NCBI RefSeq assembly: GCF_963677075.1
Contig: NZ_OY781873.1
Location: 2,257,715-2,321,714, forward strand
Reading direction: 5' to 3'
DNA: 64,000 bases
Source of the DNA: an uncultured Sphaerochaeta sp.
Lineage (GTDB): Bacteria > Spirochaetota > Spirochaetia > Sphaerochaetales > Sphaerochaetaceae
Each line of letters begins with the position of its first letter. The first letter of the stretch is position 1. The notes below the pieces were generated by a model. That model was not told the origin of the DNA, did no database searches, and was given only the letters and a program-made list of their open reading frames with translations. The position numbers were made by a program, and so were the translations under genes. This document shows, piece by piece, positions 44,443-53,041 of the stretch.

Positions 44443-44993
44443 GCTTTCCTCCGCTTTATCCTCTGTACGGCTAGTCCCCAGAGGATGGCAAAGGGAACAA
44501 CAACCAGAGGAGAGAGGGAGAATGCCAGTGTGAGAGATACTGTGGCAAGGTAGAGCAATACGGTTGGAAGATCGATTAGGCTTTTCTTTGAGAGGGTAAT
44601 CACCGATTGGGTGATGAGTGCACACACTGCTACACGTATACCGCCAAATGCACGTTGGACCCATTGATTGTCCTGTACCTGCAATAATATGGTTGCCAGC
44701 AAAGTGATAATAACCAGAGAGGGGGTAATCTCTCCCAACGTTGCTGCTATGGCACCAGGAATACCACGCTTTCGGTAACCGATCATGGTGGCCGTATTCA
44801 CTGCAATAATGCCGGGACTGCATTGCCCAACTGCATAAATATCCAACACCTCTTCCTCAGTGACCCAGTGGTGGATATCTATGACTTCCCGCTGGAGCAT
44901 GGGAAGCATTGCATACCCCCCGCCAAAGGTAAGTCCACCAATCTTCAAGAACGTGAGATATAGTTGCCAGATTGATGCCTCTCTTCGTTTCAT
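44439..44993 (-). CDS. Chromate transporter half-protein (ChrA N-type)
   Basis: First ChrA half, 184 residues, with FLKIGGLTFGGGYAMLPMLQREV, AVGQCSPGIIAVNTATMIGYR and GEITPSLVIITLLATILL. It overlaps both neighbours by four bases (ATGA at 44439 and at 44990), so rnhA, ChrA-N and ChrA-C form one tight transcript. Chromate or sulfate efflux is the family role; the natural substrate in this organism is not known. Confidence 0.92.
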   Translation of the reverse strand: MKRREASIWQLYLTFLKIGGLTFGGGYAMLPMLQREVIDIHHWVTEEEVLDIYAVGQCSPGIIAVNTATMIGYRKRGIPGAIAATLGEITPSLVIITLLATILLQVQDNQWVQRAFGGIRVAVCALITQSVITLSKKSLIDLPTVLLYLATVSLTLAFSLSPLVVVPFAILWGLAVQRIKRRKA

Positions 44994-45442
44994 GCTCCGT
45001 TTTCCATTGCCTGTCTTACCAGCTGGTCACACCGTTCATTGTCTGCAATACCGGCATGTCCTTTTACCCAGTTCCACTGAACCGGTAACTGTTCATTGAG
45101 TGCATCAAGTGCAACCCAGTACTCCTTATTCTTGACTGGGCTTTTACTAGCGGTTCGCCATCCATTGACTTTCCACTTCTTGATCCAGCTTGTTATACCG
45201 TTTTTCACATACTGGCTGTCTGTATTGATGACAATACGTTCAGGATTATACTGCTTGCAAGCTTTCAAGGCTTCAATGACAGCCCTTAGTTCCATTCTGT
45301 TGTTTGTGGTGGCAGCCTCAAATCCACTTGCTTCCTTCTCAAACTTCCCATTATCGGCCCTGAGTACAAAAGCCCATCCACCGGGACCAGGATTCCCTAG
45401 ACACCCACCATCTGTATAGATCTCAATTTCTGCATGATTCAT
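44990..45442 (-). CDS. rnhA: Ribonuclease HI
   Basis: Degrades RNA in RNA-DNA hybrids. 150 residues from ATG 45442 (MNHAEIEIYTDGGCLGNPG). The catalytic set is present: D in YTDGGC, E in NNRMELRAV, D in VINTDSQYV and D in GIADNERCD, with the HAG handle (VKGHAGIADNERC). The basic handle KKWKVNGWRTASKSPVKNKEYW is also there. The longer frame to 45478 has no better ribosome site. Four-base overlap with ChrA. Confidence 0.95.
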   Translation of the reverse strand: MNHAEIEIYTDGGCLGNPGPGGWAFVLRADNGKFEKEASGFEAATTNNRMELRAVIEALKACKQYNPERIVINTDSQYVKNGITSWIKKWKVNGWRTASKSPVKNKEYWVALDALNEQLPVQWNWVKGHAGIADNERCDQLVRQAMENGA

Positions 45443-45580
45443 AGACCGGATAGTAATATAGCTGGCCCCTCCGGTCAACTACAGGAATGGTATACAGGCA
45501 GGAAAGAACGATTGAAAAATATTGAAATCTTGGTCTGCAGTACGCTACAGTATTACTATCCAGTAGATAAGGAGCGATGT

Positions 45581-46589
45581 GTGCAACGCCATACAAATGC
45601 TATCTATCTTATTATCCTAATCCTTCTACTCATTACCTTGGGAACCATTGGGTATATGGCTCTCCTTGATGTGGCCTTCGTGGATGCACTGTATATGACC
45701 GTTATCACGGTATCCACTGTAGGTTTCAGGGAAATTGAAAATCTTGATGCTGCAGGCAAACTTTTCACCATACTTATCATCATCAGTGGGCTTGGTTTGG
45801 TTGCCTATGCCTTTTCACAGCTGGCTGCATTCTTGGCTGAGGGCGAGTTCAGACGGATTCTACTCAACAGACGTGTACAAAGGAGACTTCAGAACATGAA
45901 GAACCATTATATTATTTGTGGAGCTGGCCAGACGAGTGTCAGCCTATTCGAGCAGTTCAAACGAAGTCACGCAGAATTCGTCATCATCGAGAAGGATCCT
46001 ATACGCTTCGAAGAGCTTCTAAATCAAGGTTTTTCTGTCATTCATGGTGATGCAACAGATGAAGACATCTTGATGCAGGCAGGGATCAAGGAGGCGAAAG
46101 GCCTGGTTTCCACCCTAGGCAATGATGCTGAGAATGTATTTACCGTTCTCACGGCAAGAGAGATAAACAAGAACCTGCAAATAGTTGCACGCGCCATTGA
46201 ACCTTCAGCTGCACAGAAACTCAAGAAGGCTGGTGCAGACAGCACCATCAACCCGAATGAATTGGGAGGAAACCGGATGGCGGTTCTTATGCTCCGTCCG
46301 CAGATCATCTCATTCCTTGATGCAATCACCCGCATTGGGGAAGATACGCTTGATCTGGGAGAAATTGAAGTAACAAAATCCTCGCCCCTGGCTGGTAAAA
46401 AACTTACTGGAGGCCCGTATTCCGGAAAAAACAGGATTGATTGTTCTTGCCACAAAAGAGAGTGATGGGTCTACTACTTACAACCCCAGTTCAAGCACTG
46501 TACTGCATGAAGGATTGAGCATGTTGGTACTTGGAAGGCAGGAACAGATACTCAAACTCCAACGAATAGTCTCTCCGGGCGGCAATTAG
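45581..46589 (+). pseudogene. Potassium channel with RCK (TrkA-N/TrkA-C) domains, frameshifted near the end
   Basis: Two-helix potassium channel: TM1 (AIYLIILILLLITLGTIGYM), pore with filter TVGF at 46-49, TM2, then an RCK domain with HYIICGAGQTSVS and VIEKDP. Start GTG 45581 has AAGGAG six bases upstream. The frame ends at 46465 with a nonsense tail, but a +1 shift at an A6 run (46397-46402) restores LLEARIPEKTGLIVLATKE and a full TrkA-C domain to the TAG at 46589. One extra A in the run explains it: sequencing error, a real mutation or a phase-variable tract. Confidence 0.85.
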
Positions 46590-46654
46590 TCAATACAAAT
46601 CACTCCTCTTATTCCAAAGCCAAAGATCATAAGCTCCTATGGCATGGCTTGACA

Positions 46655-46850
46655 GCCCCTGCCCTACTTCGTAGGATAGATTGTCCATGCCAAGGGAAAG
46701 GGGTTGAAGCCCCTGCGGTCCCGCCACTGTAGAGGCTGGGAATCTGCACCAAGACACTGTTAAGTAAGTTAAGTAATGGGAAGTCGCAGATTCTGAGCAT
46801 GCCTGAGCCAGGAGACCTGACATGGATAAATTCCGACGGCCTACGGAGTA
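46655..46850 (+). ncRNA. Cobalamin (B12) riboswitch
   Basis: Upstream of the B12 importer genes. The conserved core pieces occur in order: AGGGAA (46693-46698), the stem AGGGG/CCCCT, GGTCCCGCCACTGT (46717-46730), GGGAAGTC (46778-46785) and the B12 box GCCAGGAGACCTG (46807-46819). GGTCAGG at 46853-46859 can pair with the CCTGAC just after the B12 box, a possible expression switch. Ends are approximate. High cobalamin should lower expression of the importer. Confidence 0.92.
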
Positions 46851-46889
46851 TAGGTCAGGGTATGTTACATGCCCGTGCAAAGGGGCGTT

Positions 46890-47765
46890 ATGCACAATCG
46901 AACCGCTAAACACTATCTCCTATTCATTGCTTCTTTTCTGCTTCTTACATTCTCCCGTATTGGTGCACAACCAGTACTTGAGATTGGGACCCAGAAGCAA
47001 GCTGAGGAAATCCGTATTGTAAGTCTTTCCCCAAACGTCACCGAGACACTCCATGCCCTGGATGCAGGGTCTTACTTGGTGGGAAGAAGCGACTACTGCA
47101 ATTACCCTGAAGAGGTTGTTGAGTTGCCGTCGGTAGGAACCTTGTACAACCCTAGCCTCGAAACCTTGCTTTCTCTTGAGCCTAGTGTAGTTATCAGCAG
47201 TGCTTTTGTTTCTGATGATTTTCTCGCCTCCGTGGAAAAAGCTGGTATTGAAGTAGTCCAACTTGAAACACAGCAAACCTTTCAAGGGACCTATGAGTTG
47301 ATACGCAAAATAGCTGAGGTGGTGGGAAAGCAGAGTGAAGCAGAACTTATCATCCTTTCGATGCAGAATACCGTGCGGAAAGTTGTTAACACTTACCAGA
47401 ACAAGAGTAAGCCCTCAGTGTACATGGTTATCGACTTCGGAGGTTTTGATGCTACCGCCACCGGCGATACCTTCCTTGGGGAGATGATAGAACTCGCAGG
47501 GGCAACAAACGTGGCAAAGAGTGCCAAGAACTGGACATTCAGCAAGGAACTTCTGATGGCAGCCGATCCTGAGATTCTCCTGCTCAATCCCCGCTGGGGA
47601 GAAAGCGCAGAAGCAACAATTCAGGAATTTACAACCACAAAGCCTTATAGCGATTTGACTGGTACAATCATAAGCTTTGATGCAGATTCTACCAGCAGGC
47701 AAGGACCAAGGAGTGCTGATGCATTGAAAGCACTTGCTGAGTTGATCCATCAGGAAACGAACTAA
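46890..47765 (+). CDS. btuF: Cobalamin ABC transporter substrate-binding protein
   Basis: BtuF/FepB-type helical-backbone binding protein, 291 residues from ATG 46890 (46869 is an alternative). The signal peptide ends near RIGAQ. It has RIVSLSPNVTETLHALDAGSYLVGRSDYCNYP, the B12-site style start, and later DPEILLLNPRWG and a final STSRQGPRSADALKALAELI. Function as B12 binder is supported by the riboswitch directly upstream. The stop overlaps the permease ATG (TAATG). Confidence 0.92.
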   Translation: MHNRTAKHYLLFIASFLLLTFSRIGAQPVLEIGTQKQAEEIRIVSLSPNVTETLHALDAGSYLVGRSDYCNYPEEVVELPSVGTLYNPSLETLLSLEPSVVISSAFVSDDFLASVEKAGIEVVQLETQQTFQGTYELIRKIAEVVGKQSEAELIILSMQNTVRKVVNTYQNKSKPSVYMVIDFGGFDATATGDTFLGEMIELAGATNVAKSAKNWTFSKELLMAADPEILLLNPRWGESAEATIQEFTTTKPYSDLTGTIISFDADSTSRQGPRSADALKALAELIHQETN

Positions 47766-48745
47766 TGAAAAAAGGGCTGTCTGCAACACTTGCGCTCAGC
47801 AGTGTGCTATTGATGTTGCTCTCCCTTACCTTGGGCCCTTCCAATATCTCCCTTGCGAATACAATCGCAGTACTCACAGGCCAGGAGACTGGAGGCAACC
47901 AAGGATATATCATTTGGCAGCTCCGGTTGCCGAGGATACTTGCGTCATTTTTTTCTGGTGCAATCCTTGGTTGTGCTGGTACGGTGTTCCAAGCGGCACT
48001 GCGCAATCCCATGGCCGATCCCTTTATTCTGGGCATCAGCAGTGGGGCATCCTTCGGGGTTGCCCTTGCACTGTTCATTGGGCTTGCCCCACTTCTGGGA
48101 TTTCCCTTGAGTGCACTCCTTGGAGCTACCCTTACCACGCTTTTCATTGTAGGAATGGCCCTTAAGCGAAAGAGCAGTAATACGACACTTCTACTGACCG
48201 GAGTGGCGGTAAATTACATACTCAGTGCGGCGATGACACTGTTGATGTTTCTGCATCGTGAGCAATACCAACGTATTCTCTACTGGACACTTGGAAGTTT
48301 TTCCACCAGCACCTATACACAGGTCATCGCGCTTATATTCACGTTTTTCCTCCTCTTTGTGCTGTTACGGGCAAACCATCAGAACATGGATATGTTGCTC
48401 CTTGATGAGGCTTCTGCACATGCAGGGGGGTTGGCTGTTGGAAAAACCAGGCTTGTTCTTTTGCTTGCTGGTTCGGCAGCAAGTGCAATCTGTGTTTCCT
48501 ATTTTGGTGTCATTGGATTTATCGGTTTGATGGCTCCACATGTAACACGATTGCTGGTTGGCCCCAAGCATAACAGGCTCCTGCTTCCTTCAAGTCTCTT
48601 CGGTGGTTTTCTTCTTCTCGCCAGTGATACTGTCTCCAGGGTTATGCTTCCCAGCGGTGAATTGCCTGTGGGTATTATCACTAGCTTACTTGGTGTTCCC
48701 CTGTTCATTTACCTGCTTCGAAAGGGACGGTACCGCTATGGATAG
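47765..48745 (+). CDS. btuC: Cobalamin ABC transporter permease (FecCD family)
   Basis: 326 residues, about ten membrane helices. Family segments: LRLPRILASFFSGAILGCAGTVFQAALRNPMADPFILGISSGASFG and FVGLMAPH-like FIGLMAPHVTRLLVGPKH. It forms the pore of a BtuCD-type importer. Translationally coupled to the binding-protein gene upstream and to the ATPase gene downstream (8-bp overlap). Confidence 0.94.
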   Translation: MKKGLSATLALSSVLLMLLSLTLGPSNISLANTIAVLTGQETGGNQGYIIWQLRLPRILASFFSGAILGCAGTVFQAALRNPMADPFILGISSGASFGVALALFIGLAPLLGFPLSALLGATLTTLFIVGMALKRKSSNTTLLLTGVAVNYILSAAMTLLMFLHREQYQRILYWTLGSFSTSTYTQVIALIFTFFLLFVLLRANHQNMDMLLLDEASAHAGGLAVGKTRLVLLLAGSAASAICVSYFGVIGFIGLMAPHVTRLLVGPKHNRLLLPSSLFGGFLLLASDTVSRVMLPSGELPVGIITSLLGVPLFIYLLRKGRYRYG

Positions 48746-49493
48746 TCTCAAGATAAGTCACCTCAGTGGAGGGTATGACAAACACCAAATATTTCATGAG
48801 CTGGACCTTACCCTTCCCAAGGGAAAGTTCATTGCACTTACCGGCCCGAATGGAAGCGGCAAAAGCACACTCCTGAAATTCATATATAAACAGCTTAAAC
48901 CCGATTCTGGTGCAGTCTATGTAGATGGTCAGGATATTCAGCACCTCAAGCAGAAAGAGCTTGCAACCAAGTTGGGTTTTGTTGCCCAGAATGGCAAGCT
49001 TGACTATGCATTCACCGTCCGTGAGGCGGTCTCCATGGGACGATATGCACATGGGGGAGAGGATGATGGGCATGCAATAGAATCTGCAATGGATTCCTGT
49101 GATATTTTGCATTTGCAGCACAAGGTAGTAACTGAGCTAAGCGGTGGAGAGATGCAACGAGTGCTGCTGGCAAGGGCATTGAGTCAGGATGGGCGACTGT
49201 TGTTACTCGATGAGCCAGTGAATCATCTCGATGTACGCCACCAGAGGGCAATAATGGGCTTGCTCACTGATCTGGTAAATAAAGGGTATACCGTCATTTG
49301 TGTACTGCATGATATGTTGCTTGTACAGGTCTACAGCCAACTTGCACTGGTCCTCAAGGAAGGGAATATTGTTTCCCAGGGACCTACTGAAACAGTATTC
49401 AATGATGCATTACTCAATGAGGTATATCAAATAAGGGCACATCAGGTATATGATGGTGAACTAGGTCGTAAGGTATGGCTACCAACATGGTAG
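48738..49493 (+). CDS. btuD: Cobalamin ABC transporter ATP-binding protein
   Basis: 251 residues from ATG 48738 (MDSLKISHLSGGYDK), 8 bp inside the permease gene. Walker A GPNGSGKST (about 35-43), Q loop VAQNGKL, signature LSGGEMQRV, Walker B LLLLDEPVNHLD and the switch histidine in VLHDM. All are intact. The upstream open frame is out of frame with the permease and has no family features. Confidence 0.95.
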   Translation: MDSLKISHLSGGYDKHQIFHELDLTLPKGKFIALTGPNGSGKSTLLKFIYKQLKPDSGAVYVDGQDIQHLKQKELATKLGFVAQNGKLDYAFTVREAVSMGRYAHGGEDDGHAIESAMDSCDILHLQHKVVTELSGGEMQRVLLARALSQDGRLLLLDEPVNHLDVRHQRAIMGLLTDLVNKGYTVICVLHDMLLVQVYSQLALVLKEGNIVSQGPTETVFNDALLNEVYQIRAHQVYDGELGRKVWLPTW

Positions 49494-49512
49494 CATTTAG
49501 GAATGTGGATGC

Positions 49513-50184
49513 ATGAAACCTCTGAGCTTGTTCCTACATCGAATTTACCGTACCGTCGTCAAGGTTGGTTTGGCTCTCAATTATGACTTCTTTACTTGGC
49601 AGGAAGAAGATCTGCCCAAAGGCCCCAAAATATTCTGTTCCAACCATTTCAGTTCCAGTGATGTGCATTTTGTCACCACCCTTACTGATGAACCGTTACA
49701 TATGGTCATTGGCCCTGCCTTCGGTATTCCAGTCATTGGATCCTTTCTTGGTTGGACGGAACAAATAAAAGCCCTAAGCAAGGAAGACCGCAGACATGTT
49801 GTTGACCAGGCAGTCTCTTACCTCAAGAAAGGAGATAGTATATATATCTTTCCTGAAGGGGGTTTGAACACCCAGGAAGAGATGATGCCCTTCAAGCAGG
49901 GAATTGCTGAGATGTACCTCTCCTACCCTGTTCCTATTGTTCCCATTGGCTTGATCGCACCAAGAAGAAGAGTGAGAAACAAGATCAGTAAAACGGCAAG
50001 GCGAGAAATGCGAGTCGTAAGTAGGAACTACTATGCTAATATTGGGAAGGCGATGGAATTCCCTGAGGCCTTGGAAGCAGCCAAGGATGATAGAGTCGCT
50101 GCACGAGAGATGATCCTGACTGAGCTTAGGAAATCCATTGATTCATTGATTGTCGAGATTAAGACAGATAAGTTCTGGAGTTGA
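49513..50184 (+). CDS. plsC: 1-acyl-sn-glycerol-3-phosphate acyltransferase family protein
   Basis: Lysophospholipid acyltransferase family, 223 residues. The catalytic H-x4-D motif is NHFSSSD (HFSSSD near residue 43), and the glycerophosphate-binding FPEGG is near residue 117. A short N-terminal amphipathic region may hold it at the membrane. The likely role is the second acylation in phospholipid synthesis, but other acceptors are possible in this family. The gene follows the B12 importer by 19 bp and precedes the membrane-protein gene by 3 bp. Confidence 0.9.
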   Translation: MKPLSLFLHRIYRTVVKVGLALNYDFFTWQEEDLPKGPKIFCSNHFSSSDVHFVTTLTDEPLHMVIGPAFGIPVIGSFLGWTEQIKALSKEDRRHVVDQAVSYLKKGDSIYIFPEGGLNTQEEMMPFKQGIAEMYLSYPVPIVPIGLIAPRRRVRNKISKTARREMRVVSRNYYANIGKAMEFPEALEAAKDDRVAAREMILTELRKSIDSLIVEIKTDKFWS

Positions 50185-50187
50185 AAT

Positions 50188-50940
50188 ATGGATGATGTAC
50201 ATAAGATCTTTACAGATTTCAAGAACCGGGTTGATGAGATAGCTGAACACGCTGAGCATGTGCATTCAGTTTCATTCAAGGCGGATTTGAAGAATGGAAC
50301 CTCATTCAACTTCTCTTTCAATGCAGAGAAGTTTGCAAAAGCAAAGGACCCGAAAGGGGCCTTCAAGTCCTACAGCATTTTCAACGGGATTGTTGATATC
50401 GTTGCTTCTCTCTCCAGTATTGCAATCATCATCTACCTCATAAACCAGATGGTAGAGGGTCAGGGTGTCAGTCTGCTGGTCGTCCTCACCTACTCACTGT
50501 TTATCATCAGCTTCATCTGTTCTGCTCTTTTTCATTTCTTTTCAACTGAACAGAGAGCTCATCTCATCTTCTCGTATATCAAGGAGAGTGCAAAGATTTT
50601 TGCCTTGGCAGTGGTAAATCTTCTCTGGGCACATTTACAGGAGCCCTCAAGCCTTACCATGGTCAGGAGTCTTGTATTGGTGTTGATCGCCCTTGCATTT
50701 CTCTTTCTCTCCGGTAGAACACATCTTTCCTTGCAGGTAAGTCTGGCAATTACCGCTCTCTTGCCCTTTGTTTCCTTGGCTGTTGATATGAGCCTGGATT
50801 CCATTCTTCGTTGCATACTTTTCAGTCTCTGGTCAGTCGCAACCTTGGTATTCAAGCCAGAGTCTCGTATGAAAACCAATTCAGCTTTTGCCTTGATAGG
50901 CGTCCTTTCGCTCTCCACAGCACTTGGAGCTTTGCTTTAG
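50188..50940 (+). CDS. Membrane protein, possibly a distant HlyIII/PAQR relative
   Basis: 250 residues: a soluble 50-residue N-terminal part, then about seven membrane helices. The segment FICSALFHFFSTEQRAHLIF resembles the S-x3-H pattern in the first conserved motif of hemolysin III/PAQR proteins, but the later metal-binding histidines are not found, so the link is weak. Starts three bases after plsC, so they are probably cotranscribed and both tied to the membrane. Confidence 0.6.
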   Translation: MDDVHKIFTDFKNRVDEIAEHAEHVHSVSFKADLKNGTSFNFSFNAEKFAKAKDPKGAFKSYSIFNGIVDIVASLSSIAIIIYLINQMVEGQGVSLLVVLTYSLFIISFICSALFHFFSTEQRAHLIFSYIKESAKIFALAVVNLLWAHLQEPSSLTMVRSLVLVLIALAFLFLSGRTHLSLQVSLAITALLPFVSLAVDMSLDSILRCILFSLWSVATLVFKPESRMKTNSAFALIGVLSLSTALGALL

Positions 50941-51004
50941 CGGTATAGATTGCACTTTTCTTTCCGACTGGTTGCCTCTATACTGAGTACATCAGGAGGA
51001 CGGT

Positions 51005-51976
51005 ATGATGAGAATGGGAATCTTGGGTGCTGGAAACATCGCCCGCAAGATGGCTGCAACGATAGCAGAGATGGAACAGGTGGAAGCCTATGCTGTTGCA
51101 TCTAGAGACCTACAGAAAGCGCGTGACTTCGCAAAGAAGTGGAATGTCCGTAAAGCGTACGGTTCCTATGAGGAAATGCTGGGTGACCCCGATGTTGATC
51201 TGGTATATGTTTGCACCCCACACTCCTTGCACTATGAACATATGATGCTCTCCTTGGAGCATGGGAAACCAGTACTTGGCGAAAAGGCTTTCACGATGAA
51301 TGCAAAGCAAGCCAGGGAAGTCATAGCACTTGGGAAAAAGAAAAAGCTTCTGGTAGCTGAGGCAATTTGGACACGATATTTACCTATGCGTTTGGTTCTT
51401 GAACAGATTCTTGAACGCAGGGTTATCGGTGAACCACATTCACTAACCGCAAATCTCTGCTATCCCATCAAGGGCGTGAAACGCATGATGGACCCGGAGC
51501 TTGCAGGAGGTGCTCTTCTGGATCTGGGAGTGTACCCGATCAACTTCGCCATGATGGTGTTTGGAAATGAGATAGAGTCCATTGAATCTTCGTGCATCAA
51601 GACCGACAGTGGTGTCGATGAGTCCAACTCCATCACCCTCTCGTTCAAGGGTGGCAAGATGGCTATCCTTCACTCTTCCATGCTGAGTACCAGTGACAGA
51701 CGTGGTGCTATATTCGGCAGCAGGGGGTTTATTGAGTTCCTCAACATCAATAACTGTGAAGGGATCAATGTATACGACCGTGATTACAACTTGGTTGAGA
51801 CCTATAAGCCTTTCAAGAACATCACAGGGTTCGAACATCAGGTTGAAGCATGCAGGAAGGCACTTGAGGAGGGCGAAATCGAGCTTAAGCAGATGCCTCA
51901 CAGTGAAATCATCAAGGTAATGGAAGTAATGGATACCCTGAGAGGCCAATGGGGTGTACACTTCCCGGGAGAATAA
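51005..51976 (+). CDS. Gfo/Idh/MocA-family oxidoreductase
   Basis: NAD(P)-dependent sugar or polyol oxidoreductase, 323 residues. N-terminal Rossmann motif MGILGAGNIARKMA; the EKP-like motif reads GEKAFT (EKA), and YVCTPHSLHYEHMMLSLEHGKPVLGEK is the typical cofactor-site run. The C-terminal sheet domain includes LLDLGVYPINFAMMVFG with the usual catalytic-region aspartate. ATG 51005 has AGGAGG upstream. Substrate not predictable. It is 4 bp from the UPF0303-type gene. Confidence 0.92.
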   Translation: MMRMGILGAGNIARKMAATIAEMEQVEAYAVASRDLQKARDFAKKWNVRKAYGSYEEMLGDPDVDLVYVCTPHSLHYEHMMLSLEHGKPVLGEKAFTMNAKQAREVIALGKKKKLLVAEAIWTRYLPMRLVLEQILERRVIGEPHSLTANLCYPIKGVKRMMDPELAGGALLDLGVYPINFAMMVFGNEIESIESSCIKTDSGVDESNSITLSFKGGKMAILHSSMLSTSDRRGAIFGSRGFIEFLNINNCEGINVYDRDYNLVETYKPFKNITGFEHQVEACRKALEEGEIELKQMPHSEIIKVMEVMDTLRGQWGVHFPGE

Positions 51977-51980
51977 GCAT

Positions 51981-52481
51981 ATGGAACTTTCACAACAGAT
52001 TGCACTGGTAGAAAGCCAGGAAGAACTACTGCAGTTCGATCATTTCTCAAATCGTGATGCATGGGAACTGGGAAAGATCTTTGCAGAGGAAGCTTTGGGC
52101 AAAGAGATTCCCATCGCCATATGCATCAGGACAATGAGTGGCAAGACACTGTTTCATTTTACCGCTGAAGGTTCAAATCGCGGCTCACAGGACTGGATCG
52201 ACCGAAAGTTCAATACGGTCCAGCACTTTGAAACCAGTACCTTGGCATACTCATTATTCCTGAAGAAACGAGTGAAGACGTTGAGTGAACGTGGTTTGGA
52301 TCCAACCAGGTTTGTGGATTGTGGTGGAGGATTCCCCATTGTTGTCAGATCAGTTGGATTGGTAGGGGCTGTAATGGTAAGCGGTCTTACCGATCTTGAG
52401 GATCATGATGTACTGGTGAGATGCATCAGCAAGTATTTGGGTTTGGAGAATGTTCCTCACTACCCTACGAAAAATCCTTGA
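51981..52481 (+). CDS. UPF0303 / heme-degrading (HbpS/GlcG)-like protein
   Basis: 166 residues from ATG 51981 (MELSQQIALVESQEE), with a GGGAG site. The fold family (PF03928) shows in DAWELGKIFAEEALGKEIPIAICI, then GSQDWIDRKFNTV and the final GGGFPIVVRSVGLVGAVMVSGL. Members bind heme or small ligands, and many are uncharacterised. It may act with the preceding oxidoreductase. Convergent 17-bp overlap with the CYTH gene. Confidence 0.87.
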   Translation: MELSQQIALVESQEELLQFDHFSNRDAWELGKIFAEEALGKEIPIAICIRTMSGKTLFHFTAEGSNRGSQDWIDRKFNTVQHFETSTLAYSLFLKKRVKTLSERGLDPTRFVDCGGGFPIVVRSVGLVGAVMVSGLTDLEDHDVLVRCISKYLGLENVPHYPTKNP

Positions 52482-53040
52482 GTAGATGCATGTAATAGCG
52501 TTCCTCGATACGTTCTTGGGGAACGCCCAACAATGAGAGTACTTCTAGTAGACGGGTCCTGGCATACGGGACCCGTTCTGCTGTTTCCAACACAAATTCC
52601 ATCTCCAAGAACCAGCCAAGAGAGGCAATCTCCACCAGTTCTATATGAAGGGGTGAGAGCGTCTCATCGAATACCCAATCGTATGAGTATCCCCGCTTGG
52701 TTTTCCTGATATACACCTCATATCCAAGACTGAGGAAGAAGGCATGAGCTTGCTGTGCCTGGTCGGAGGATGAGAGAAACTCAACTTCCTCATTGACCTC
52801 AATCCCATCCTTCAGGCTCTTGTATTTTCTTGTAAACCGTACATTCCCTGATAGATTCTGAAAAGAAGGTCCAAAGCGCTCCATCCGTAGGCGGAAGAGA
52901 GGCTCCTGCCCCGCCAAAGCATAGTAGATGTCATCTTTCTCTTCACAACACACCTCTCCAATGCCAGGTTGCTGCTCGATATCATGCTTGAGCGTAATAG
53001 GATCATCCACATGGGCTTTCAGTTCAACTTCATAGGACAT
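52465..53040 (-). CDS. CYTH-domain protein (class IV adenylate cyclase/thiamine triphosphatase fold)
   Basis: 191 residues. The N-terminal ExExK signature is EVELK (E4, E6, K8), and charged residues on alternating strands follow (FRLRMER, VRFTRKYK, EVNEEVEF, HIELVEI, LEMEFVLE), making the triphosphate tunnel. CyaB-type members make cAMP, and others hydrolyse triphosphates; sequence alone does not decide. Follows the YesL-like gene by one base on the same strand. Confidence 0.88.
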   Translation of the reverse strand: MSYEVELKAHVDDPITLKHDIEQQPGIGEVCCEEKDDIYYALAGQEPLFRLRMERFGPSFQNLSGNVRFTRKYKSLKDGIEVNEEVEFLSSSDQAQQAHAFFLSLGYEVYIRKTKRGYSYDWVFDETLSPLHIELVEIASLGWFLEMEFVLETAERVPYARTRLLEVLSLLGVPQERIEERYYMHLLKDFS

Positions 53041-53041
53041 A

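Noticed and set aside
46397..46403. AAAAAAC as a programmed -1 slippery site
   Set aside because: The shift needed is +1, and the zero frame (T AAA AAA C) is not the phase of a classic -1 heptamer; a run of six A is also short for transcriptional slippage.
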